Notes under the pieces: generated by a model | Database searches by the model: none | What the model saw: only the letters and a program-made list of their open reading frames with translations | Told to the model about the DNA's origin: nothing | Source: Firmicutes bacterium UBA1702 | GTDB lineage: Bacteria > Bacillota > Clostridia > Peptostreptococcales > Anaerovoracaceae | DNA length: 64,000 bases | Reading direction: 5' to 3' | Assembly: GCA_002320005.1 (NCBI GenBank) | Contig: DCJK01000046.1 | Span: forward strand, 303-64,302 | Translations under genes and position numbers: made by a program | Shown: positions 1-6,736 of the stretch, piece by piece | Layout of the letters: each line of letters begins with the position of its first letter | Numbering within the stretch: position 1 is the first letter of the stretch

Positions 1-396
1 AGCAACCCTAAATACTATTTCGTAGCAGTAACTGTTATGGCTGATGCAGGATATGAATTAGCAGATGATATGACAGCAACAGTTAACGGAGTTGACGCAA
101 CTGTTATTATGTTTTATGCAGATGGAGTGAAAGGAGCGGTAGTTCTTTTACCGTATGATTCGGAGACAGGGAAGCTTGTGACAAACCCAGATCTTCCAAT
201 CAACCCAAATCAGCCAACTGGATCAATTGACCCAACAGACCCAACAACACCAGATAATACATCTAAGCCAGAAGTCGACAAGGACGCGGATAAACTTCCT
301 CAGACTGGAGACGATTCTAACATGATGATTTGGTTCGTACTGATGGTTCTGGCAGCAGTAACAGGAACTGTTGTATATAAGAGAAAAAGAGTTTAA
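1..396 (+). CDS. LPxTG-anchored surface protein, C-terminal end (5' truncated by window)
   Basis: The reading frame is open from base 1, so the gene starts outside the window; only the last 131 residues are seen. The visible part has a short beta-type stretch, then a Pro/Thr/Asp-rich spacer (repeats of the type PTDPTTP), then a complete cell-wall sorting signal: LPQTG, a hydrophobic segment of about 20 residues and a KRKR tail. Such proteins are cut between Thr and Gly by a sortase and linked to peptidoglycan. The class B sortase at 16153-16914 is the only sortase in the window and is a candidate partner by inference. The ligand or function cannot be told from this end. A hairpin follows the stop codon. 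Confidence 0.9.
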   Translation, partial: SNPKYYFVAVTVMADAGYELADDMTATVNGVDATVIMFYADGVKGAVVLLPYDSETGKLVTNPDLPINPNQPTGSIDPTDPTTPDNTSKPEVDKDADKLPQTGDDSNMMIWFVLMVLAAVTGTVVYKRKRV

Positions 397-442
397 ATTT
401 AATGGTAAAGCTCCTGGTATGATAGTTAACTATTGAGGAAAC

Positions 443-473
443 AAGCCCAAGAGTCTAATGCATTCTTGGGCTT
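443..473 (+). terminator. hairpin downstream of LPxTG gene
   Basis: AAGCCCAAGA (443-452) pairs with TCTTGGGCTT (464-473) around an 11-base loop. Only three T follow, so it is a weak intrinsic terminator or an mRNA 3' end stabiliser. Confidence 0.5.
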
Positions 474-561
474 TCGTGATACCATTTTGGTACCAAAAAA
501 ACTGGTAAATTCCCCAGAGCTACTGTATAAAATCAGTAGAAGATGAAAAAGAAAATCCGAG

Positions 562-581
562 GTTAAACAAATTTGTTTAAC
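562..581. repeat. perfect 20-bp palindrome
   Basis: GTTAAACAAA is followed directly by its exact reverse complement. It is too AT-rich and loopless for a terminator, so it is better read as a binding site for a dimeric protein or a decayed recombination site. No regulator lies next to it. Confidence 0.6.
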
Positions 582-761
582 TTGACGGTATAGTTCTCGA
601 GTTCGAATAATCAAAAGTGGTGAGTAGCCATGGGCAGTTTTCAATTACAAACTCACTACTAACATTGACAATGCAAAACCCGCTAATTTCAACGGTTACC
701 AGCTATCAAAGCGTTAATCTCGATTACCAAAGAGATAGTCTTTCGACTTTCAAAAAGATTC

Positions 762-795
762 AAAACCCTTGCAATTGCAGGGGTTTTTCTTTTTT
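762..795 (+). terminator. intrinsic terminator
   Basis: AACCCTTGC and GCAGGGGTT form a GC-rich stem (one G-T pair) over an AAT-type loop, followed by TTTTCTTTTTT. What transcript it ends is unclear, because no gene is visible directly upstream. Confidence 0.8.
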
Positions 796-861
796 CGCAT
801 ATGGTGCTATAATACGGCACAAAGAGAAAAGACAAGATGAATATAAAGGAGAATGAAGCAT

Positions 862-1512
862 ATGAAATTTGTCATGTCATACAGCTGCGGCAAAGACAGT
901 ACTCTGGCACTTCATAAGATGATAAGTTCAGGGCATGAACCGGTGGCACTGATTGTCATGTTCAATGAAGAAGCCGGACGATCCTTCTTTCACGGTGCAG
1001 ATGAGGAAATGCTGCAGGCATATTCACGTGCTCTGGACTTGCCGTTTCTGGTTGTACCCACTAGAGGAGAAGAATACCATCTTGCTATGGAAGAAAGCCT
1101 GAAAAAAGCAGCATCCATGGGAGCAGAAGCCGCGTGCTTCGGAGATATCGATATAGAAGGAAATCGCCGGTGGAGTGAGGAACGATGTTTGGCCGCGGGG
1201 GTAAAGGCGATTTTTCCTTTGTGGCACAGAAGCCGAGAAGAAAACGTGCGTGAAATAATAAGCCTTGGATACAAGTGTATAATAAAATCCATCAACAACA
1301 CATTGCTGCCAAAGTCAATTCTGGGCAGGGTCATTGATGAAAAAATCCTTGAAGAAATGAAAGAATGCGGCATTGATGTATGCGGAGAAAATGGTGAATA
1401 TCATACTTTGACTGTAGACGGGCCGGTTTTTAAAAAACCTCTCTCCTGCAGGATAGGAGAGTTTCTGGACTTTGGTGATTACTCCGTAGCTGATATCAAT
1501 ATTATTGCGTAA
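862..1512 (+). CDS. Dph6/MJ0570-type diphthine--ammonia ligase family protein (adenine nucleotide alpha hydrolase)
   Basis: A 216-residue PP-loop ATPase. SCGKDS at residues 8-13 is the ATP-pyrophosphate loop that opens the HUP-fold domain, and the C-terminal motif ENGEYHT is the hallmark of the Dph6/MJ0570 family. In eukaryotes Dph6 amidates diphthine on elongation factor 2; bacteria lack diphthamide, so the bacterial substrate is unknown and the family name should not be read as a function. An ATG at 853 is one base from the AAAGGAG site, so the ATG at 862 (10-base spacing) is the better start. It stands alone, after a terminator and a TATAAT at 808-813. Confidence 0.85.
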   Translation: MKFVMSYSCGKDSTLALHKMISSGHEPVALIVMFNEEAGRSFFHGADEEMLQAYSRALDLPFLVVPTRGEEYHLAMEESLKKAASMGAEAACFGDIDIEGNRRWSEERCLAAGVKAIFPLWHRSREENVREIISLGYKCIIKSINNTLLPKSILGRVIDEKILEEMKECGIDVCGENGEYHTLTVDGPVFKKPLSCRIGEFLDFGDYSVADINIIA

Positions 1513-1704
1513 TTCAGTTATTATCACATCCCCCTCTTGTCAGAACGCAGGCAGCTGAACTGCCGAAAACATACTGCCTATGATATTGTGTCCTTTTCAG
1601 CTGCGTATTTGAATAGGCGGCGTCTGATGAAATGTAAGAAAAGATACCCTGCAAAACGTCTGTTTATGGTATAATATTCTAAAAATGGTATATAAAGGAG
1701 CTTA

Positions 1705-2958
1705 ATGATGAATTATAAATACCCTGATAAAGATGACAGACTTACGATAGAGCTCATTAACACGGAATATGACGGCCCGTACTGGGAGAAAAGCGAAGCT
1801 GCAGTACTTGAGAAGGCAGGGGAAGCCATAAAGGCATTACCGGAAAAAGACGACAGGAAAAGACTCCTGGATCTGGGATGCGGCAAAGGACGCCTTATCG
1901 GAACATTTGCCCGGTGGGTTGACGAGATTGTTGCAGTGGAACCCGACAGCAGCAGATTCTCAGAGGCGGCAGAGGCAGGTGCGCTGGCAGATAAGCTGAC
2001 AGGCAAAGAAATAGATGTGCGCAACGGAGACATCACCTGCGTTGAAGAGGGAAGCATGTTTGATGTTGTCTTATCAAGTCATGTGATTCAGCATATAACC
2101 AGAGACATGGCCAGAAGCATGATAGAGCAGATAGCAGCAAAGCTGGAAGAAGGAGGGCTCCTTATTCTTACAACCACTCACACAGCAGGCTGCGAAGACG
2201 AGTTTTTCAGAGAAGAGTCCAAGGACGGAAAAAGGGTTTCAACGTCTATCACAGGGGAAGAATTTGATGCTCTCTTTGGAACTGAAGGGGTTCTGCCGGT
2301 AAGGATATACAGCGAAGACAGTGTTATATCCATGGCAGAAGAAGCCGGATTTAAGGCGGAAGACATTCTCTGCTATCATTTTAAAGGACATAGCTCTGCG
2401 GCAGAGGATGAGGAAGCATGTGAAGCAGGACGGAAGGAAGAAGCCAGAGACGTGCTGTATATTTTCAGAAAAAAAGAGACGCTTATAGATGCATCCATAG
2501 GATATCATTTCAGTTTCAGCATATTTGACGATGAGATAGGGCTTCGTACCGATGACGAGAGCGAACTTCGTAGCAGCATATCAAGAAATTTCAAAGACGT
2601 GGTCTTTTATGATTCACCTGAAAGCAGTAACGAGCAGGTTTTCAGAGATCTGAAAACAGGTGAGGACTTTCTGCATGGAAACGGCCTTCCCTTCCAATGC
2701 TTCAGAGCCTTGATTAAAGATTACAGTTTTAAGATGAACGGCTTTGAAATCGTTGATTCGGCCGTCATGGTAACTGTTTTTTCCCAGACAGATACAGTGC
2801 AGTTGGGTGTAAGTCTCAGCGTCAGAAATGCTACGGTGGACGAACTTGTTTATCTGCGACAGGTTCTGGGAAACGGCAAACAAAGACGGAAGAGAAATAT
2901 CTGTCCAGGAGCTATTCAAAGAGATCAGCGCAGGACTGAACAGAAAAATTACAGATAA
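1705..2958 (+). CDS. class I SAM methyltransferase fused to N-half of a membrane-protein domain (frame broken)
   Basis: Residues about 1-250 are a Rossmann methyltransferase: LLDLGCGKGR is motif I, VEPD the acidic loop binding SAM ribose, and VLSSHVIQHI the motif IV area. From about residue 255 a different domain begins (YHFSFSIFDDEIG onward), giving a 417-residue frame. Its last ~30 residues turn basic and unnatural (QRRKRN...). The overlapping frame at 2828-3694 continues the second domain sensibly from about 2879, so the true product is probably one chain of about 660 residues interrupted by one extra A in the AAA at 2878-2880. AAAGGAG at 1694-1700 also allows the ATG at 1708. The methyl acceptor is unknown. 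Confidence 0.7.
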   Translation: MMNYKYPDKDDRLTIELINTEYDGPYWEKSEAAVLEKAGEAIKALPEKDDRKRLLDLGCGKGRLIGTFARWVDEIVAVEPDSSRFSEAAEAGALADKLTGKEIDVRNGDITCVEEGSMFDVVLSSHVIQHITRDMARSMIEQIAAKLEEGGLLILTTTHTAGCEDEFFREESKDGKRVSTSITGEEFDALFGTEGVLPVRIYSEDSVISMAEEAGFKAEDILCYHFKGHSSAAEDEEACEAGRKEEARDVLYIFRKKETLIDASIGYHFSFSIFDDEIGLRTDDESELRSSISRNFKDVVFYDSPESSNEQVFRDLKTGEDFLHGNGLPFQCFRALIKDYSFKMNGFEIVDSAVMVTVFSQTDTVQLGVSLSVRNATVDELVYLRQVLGNGKQRRKRNICPGAIQRDQRRTEQKNYR

Positions 2959-3694
2959 AGAAGACACGTATCTTATTGAAATAAAAAAATACGGAAATCA
3001 GGAAGATGTGGACACAATAATACGCCGAGACAGCTGTAAGATATACGGAATGATGTGCGGAGACGAAGGGTGGAGACATGTGCCCCCGGAACTGGCCGAA
3101 GAGCGTATGGTTAATCAGTGGGGAAGCCGTGAATTTGTAAGGCTGATTTCTTTCGGAACAAATTCCGTACTTTTTAATCTCGGTGAGTCTGCAGCTGCTC
3201 GGGTATATCGCCGCAACAGAAAGAATTACGACGCACGATTTTATGGAGAAATGAATCCGTACTTTCTCATGGACAGCAGCTTTGCGGGCATAAACCACGG
3301 GGTGTTTTTCTCTATGGAACTGGTTATGGTAATAAAAACCATATGCAACAGGATTCTAAGCCGTCAGGCCGGCTTTTATAACCGCAGACGCAAAAATAAT
3401 GTAAGCAGAGATATTGAAAAAACCAAAGAATACAGAGGTGAACTGCTGGCAACTCTCAACAAGGTGGAAAATCTGGAAATTTCAGAAATAGGAGAGATGG
3501 AGAAAGTCCTCCTGGAAAGCCAGCAGATAAATCCTATCATAGAAAAAATAAAATATCTTCTTGATCTGGTGGAATCAGAGCTGGATCTGCTGTATCAGAA
3601 CAGCACCAACAGGCTGATAAATATCCTGACGGTTCTGGGACTTATTTTATCTGTCGCAGGGGTAGTGACTCAGGTAATACCGCTGGTACGGTAA
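2828..3694 (+). CDS. C-terminal half of the frameshifted fusion, tail-anchored membrane protein
   Basis: The ATG at 2828 lacks a ribosome site, and the first 17 residues are the upstream domain read out of frame. Sensible protein starts at about 2879 (NKDGREISVQELFKEI). It then shows a soluble region, a Lys/Arg/Glu-rich helix that looks like a coiled coil (about residues 190-250), and a single C-terminal hydrophobic segment ending QVIPLVR. The order, a soluble domain, coiled coil and C-terminal membrane segment, recalls CorA-like topology, but only one membrane segment is present and no GMN motif is seen. I do not recognise the family. Probably not translated separately; see the finding on the frameshift. 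Confidence 0.5.
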   Translation: MLRWTNLFICDRFWETANKDGREISVQELFKEISAGLNRKITDKEDTYLIEIKKYGNQEDVDTIIRRDSCKIYGMMCGDEGWRHVPPELAEERMVNQWGSREFVRLISFGTNSVLFNLGESAAARVYRRNRKNYDARFYGEMNPYFLMDSSFAGINHGVFFSMELVMVIKTICNRILSRQAGFYNRRRKNNVSRDIEKTKEYRGELLATLNKVENLEISEIGEMEKVLLESQQINPIIEKIKYLLDLVESELDLLYQNSTNRLINILTVLGLILSVAGVVTQVIPLVR

Positions 3695-3724
3695 TCCGCA
3701 GTAAAAGATAGGAGGGGGAGAAAA

Positions 3725-5098
3725 ATGGATTTGGACAAATTACTCAAGAACCAGAAAGAATTTTTTAAAAGCGGCAAAACGCTTTCTGTGGAATTTCGCA
3801 TCAATATGCTGAAAAAACTTTATTCTTCTGTGAAAAACCATGAGGAAGAAATAGAAGCTGCTCTTAAAACCGACCTCGGCAAGAGCGACTTTGAGGGATT
3901 TATGTGCGAAACAGGCCTGGTTCTCAGTGAAATCAGCTATATGATTCGGCATACAAAAAAATTTGCAGCGGCGAGAAGAGTTCACACACCTCTTGCTCAG
4001 TTTTCCTCTGTGAGCTTCAAAAAGCCTTGTCCTTATGGAAATACTCTTATAATGAGCCCATGGAATTATCCTTTTCTGCTGACGATTGATCCTCTGGCAG
4101 ACGCAATAGCAGCCGGGAATACAGCCATAATCAAGCCGAGCGCATATTCGCCGGCGACAGGGGATGTTATAGAAAAGATAATAGGCGAGTGTTTTGAGCC
4201 GGAATATGTTGCTGTAGTAAGAGGAGGAAGGGAGGAAAACGCATCCCTTCTTGAAAAGAAGTTCGACTTTATTTTTTTTACAGGAAGTCAGAGCGTAGGA
4301 AAGGAAGTTTTAGTCCATGCGGCACGGCATCTTACACCGGCGGTCCTGGAGCTGGGCGGTAAAAGCCCGTGCATAGTGGATGAGACTGCGAAGATTGAGC
4401 TGGCAGCCCGCAGAATAGTTTTCGGAAAGTATCTTAACTGCGGACAGACCTGCGTGGCGCCTGACTATATACTTTGCCAGAAAAGCATTAAGGAGAAACT
4501 TGTAAGAGAGATATGCCGCCAGATTACAATCCAGTACGGGGAAGAACCTCTAAATAATGCCGACTATGGGAAAATAATAAACGATAAACATTTTAACAGA
4601 ATATGCAGCCTTATTGACAGCGAAAAAGTTGTTGCCGGCGGAAGAAGCAACCGGGAGGTTCTTAAAATAGAGCCGACGGTTATGGATGGAGTGACCTGGG
4701 ATGATGCCGTCATGCAGGAAGAAATTTTCGGGCCGCTTCTTCCGATACTCACTTACGACGAATTTGATGAGGTATATTCGCTTCTGGCAGACAGACCAAG
4801 GCCACTGGCGCTTTATCTTTTTTCTGAAGATCGCCGCCACATACGGAATGTGACGGAAAGGTGCTCGTATGGCGGCGGCTGTATCAATGACACCATAATC
4901 CATCTTGCCACCAGCGAGATGGGATTCGGCGGTGTAGGGGAAAGCGGAATGGGAGCCTACCATGGAAGAGCTGGATTTGAAGCCTTTTCCCACACAAAAA
5001 GCATAGTGGATAAAAAAACATGGATAGATCTGCCTATGCGTTATCAGCCCTATGACAGAAAAAACAGCGGTAAATTGCTGAGAATTTTTTTAAGGTAA
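3725..5098 (+). CDS. NAD(P)-dependent aldehyde dehydrogenase, ALDH3 type
   Basis: A 457-residue enzyme that oxidises aldehydes to acids with NAD(P). The catalytic cysteine sits in NCGQTCVAPDY (Cys243) and the general base in LELGGKSP (Glu209), the same numbers as in the mammalian class 3 enzyme; MSPWNYPFLL is the coenzyme-side motif. It fits the short ALDH3/YwdH group of soluble or loosely membrane-bound enzymes acting on fatty or aromatic aldehydes, but the substrate cannot be read from sequence. A strong AGGAGGGGGAG site precedes the ATG. It starts 30 bases after the broken fusion gene, so the two may be co-transcribed. Confidence 0.9.
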   Translation: MDLDKLLKNQKEFFKSGKTLSVEFRINMLKKLYSSVKNHEEEIEAALKTDLGKSDFEGFMCETGLVLSEISYMIRHTKKFAAARRVHTPLAQFSSVSFKKPCPYGNTLIMSPWNYPFLLTIDPLADAIAAGNTAIIKPSAYSPATGDVIEKIIGECFEPEYVAVVRGGREENASLLEKKFDFIFFTGSQSVGKEVLVHAARHLTPAVLELGGKSPCIVDETAKIELAARRIVFGKYLNCGQTCVAPDYILCQKSIKEKLVREICRQITIQYGEEPLNNADYGKIINDKHFNRICSLIDSEKVVAGGRSNREVLKIEPTVMDGVTWDDAVMQEEIFGPLLPILTYDEFDEVYSLLADRPRPLALYLFSEDRRHIRNVTERCSYGGGCINDTIIHLATSEMGFGGVGESGMGAYHGRAGFEAFSHTKSIVDKKTWIDLPMRYQPYDRKNSGKLLRIFLR

Positions 5099-5108
5099 AA
5101 AAAGAAAA

Positions 5109-5134
5109 TAGTACAAAAAGTCAGTTTTGTACTA
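5109..5134. repeat. AT-rich inverted repeat between aldehyde dehydrogenase and radical SAM gene
   Basis: TAGTACAAAA (5109-5118) and TTTTGTACTA (5125-5134) are perfect 10-bp arms around a 6-base spacer. It has no T-run and few G-C pairs, so an operator for the downstream radical SAM gene is at least as likely as a terminator. Confidence 0.55.
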
Positions 5135-5221
5135 AAACTGGGCATAAATGCGTTTTTGAATATGTATATTACCCTTTAAAAAAATGTAAAATATAGAACA
5201 AATTGTAAAGGGGGAGAAAAT

Positions 5222-6601
5222 ATGGCAGTAAATATAGCACATGCAGCAGAACGAAAAGCATTCGAGCTGGCGCTTAATTCAATAATCACAAAAGGCAGAG
5301 AGAGCGGCGATATTTCAAAGGAAATTTTATCCCTGGTAGACAAGATAGAAAAAATACTAGGAGATTCCTGGCAGGCATCTTCATATGATATGCTGAGAGA
5401 TCTGGCGAACAATCCTGAAGGAAAATGGGCAAGATACACTAACAGACTCCTGCAAGATGTTGATCCTTACATACTTAAGACGTTCCTGCTTAATGCAGCC
5501 TATGAGGGCGGCTTCCGCGGATATAAGACTTCCCTTAAGATGAAGGAAAAATACGGATGCAACATTCCATGGATAATACTTATGGATCCGACTACAGCCT
5601 GCAATCTTCACTGTACAGGATGCTGGGCGGCAGAATACGGCAACAAGATGAACCTTTCTTTTGAAGATATGGATAAGGTTATAACAGAAGGAAAGAAACT
5701 GGGAATTTACGCATACCTGTTTACCGGCGGAGAACCTCTCGTAAGAAAATCCGACATAATAAAGCTTTGTGAGAAGCACAGAGATGTGGCTTTCCATGCA
5801 TTCACCAACGGAACTCTCATTGATCAGGAATTCTGTGATGACCTTCTCAGAGTAGGAAACTTTTTCGTTTCCGTCAGCATTGAGGGATTCGAAGAAAGCA
5901 ATGACGGCAGGAGAGGTGCAGGGCATTACAAGAAGGCTCTGGCCGCTATGGATCTCATGCACATGAATCACATTCCTTTTGGTGTGTCTATCTGCTATAC
6001 CAGCAAGAATTACCTTTCTGTAACCAGCGATGAATTTCTGGATATGCTCATTGACAAGGGCTGTGTATTCGCATGGTATTTCCACTACATGCCTGTAGGA
6101 GTAAATGCAGACACAAGCCTTCTACTCAATCCTGAACAGCGTGAGTATATGTATCATAAGATAAGAGACATAAGAGGCCTGGAAGGCGGCAAAGAGCTCT
6201 TTGCAATAGACTTCCAGAATGACGGAGAATTTGTAAATGGATGTATCGCAGGCGGTGAAAGATACTGCCACATAAATGCCAACGGAGACGTTGAGCCTTG
6301 CGTTTTCATTCATTATTCAGGAGCGAACATAAAAGAGAAGTCACTTCTTGAATGTCTGCAGCAGCCTTTATTCCTTGCATATAAAGACGGACAGCCGTTC
6401 AACGATAATCTGCTCAAGCCATGCCCGATGCTGGAAAATCCTGAGAGACTTCAGGAAATGATAAAAGCTACCGGCGCCAAATCCACCGACCTGGAAGCTC
6501 CGGAAAGCTGTGAGCATCTATGCGGCAAATGTACAGATTACGCGAAAGAATGGGCACCTATGGCAGAAAAACTGTGGGCCGAAACCCATGGCGAAGAATA
6601 A
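5222..6601 (+). CDS. radical SAM protein with SPASM-like C-terminal cysteines
   Basis: A 459-residue enzyme. CNLHCTGC (Cys127, Cys131, Cys134) is the CxxxCxxC site for the SAM-binding 4Fe-4S cluster, followed by FTGGEPL, the GGE motif. The C-terminal part has further cysteines (GCIAGGERYCHINANGDVEPC, and CEHLCGKC near the end) that could hold auxiliary clusters as in SPASM proteins. A helical N-terminal region of about 110 residues precedes the barrel. SPASM proteins modify peptides or act as anaerobic sulfatase-type maturases, but no small peptide substrate is encoded next to it. It appears to be a single-gene unit ended by the terminator at 6622-6653. Confidence 0.85.
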   Translation: MAVNIAHAAERKAFELALNSIITKGRESGDISKEILSLVDKIEKILGDSWQASSYDMLRDLANNPEGKWARYTNRLLQDVDPYILKTFLLNAAYEGGFRGYKTSLKMKEKYGCNIPWIILMDPTTACNLHCTGCWAAEYGNKMNLSFEDMDKVITEGKKLGIYAYLFTGGEPLVRKSDIIKLCEKHRDVAFHAFTNGTLIDQEFCDDLLRVGNFFVSVSIEGFEESNDGRRGAGHYKKALAAMDLMHMNHIPFGVSICYTSKNYLSVTSDEFLDMLIDKGCVFAWYFHYMPVGVNADTSLLLNPEQREYMYHKIRDIRGLEGGKELFAIDFQNDGEFVNGCIAGGERYCHINANGDVEPCVFIHYSGANIKEKSLLECLQQPLFLAYKDGQPFNDNLLKPCPMLENPERLQEMIKATGAKSTDLEAPESCEHLCGKCTDYAKEWAPMAEKLWAETHGEE

Positions 6602-6621
6602 AGCAAACATCACAGAAACAG

Positions 6622-6653
6622 ACCCGGCCGGACTCACCAGTGCCGGGTTTTTA
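6622..6653 (+). terminator. intrinsic terminator after radical SAM gene
   Basis: ACCCGGC (6622-6628) pairs with GCCGGGT (6642-6648), followed by a T-run to 6652. It separates the radical SAM gene from the feo promoter. Confidence 0.85.
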
Positions 6654-6671
6654 ATTGAGCCATCAGTGCTA

Positions 6672-6700
6672 TTGACAAAAGGCAGGTGTTAGCCTATACT
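6672..6700 (+). promoter_or_regulatory. sigma-A promoter of the feoAB fusion gene
   Basis: TTGACA at 6672-6677 and TATACT at 6695-6700, 17 bases apart. The -10 lies inside a palindrome (6688-6703), so repressor binding would block RNA polymerase. Confidence 0.85.
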
Positions 6701-6703
6701 AAC
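6688..6703. promoter_or_regulatory. probable iron-regulator operator (feoAB fusion gene)
   Basis: GTTAGC-CTAT-ACTAAC overlaps the -10. The same arrangement, GTTAGC-N4-GCTAAC, occurs three times at the second feo locus beside a DtxR-family regulator. It resembles the core of DtxR/IdeR boxes. Confidence 0.7.
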
Positions 6704-6736
6704 TGTTGGAAATAAAGAGGAAAAAGAGGAACAGAA

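Larger units (their letters stand above)
397..861. other. intergenic stretch with palindrome and terminator, no credible gene
   Basis: Apart from the hairpin at 443-473, this region holds a perfect 20-bp palindrome (562-581, half-site GTTAAACAAA) and a strong terminator (762-795). An open frame at 617-856 crosses the terminator and lacks a ribosome site, so I do not call it. A TATAAT at 808-813 lies just before the next gene and is its probable -10. Confidence 0.5.

Noticed and set aside
617..856. 79-residue open frame on the plus strand
   Set aside because: It runs through the terminator at 762-795, has no ribosome site and no recognisable family.
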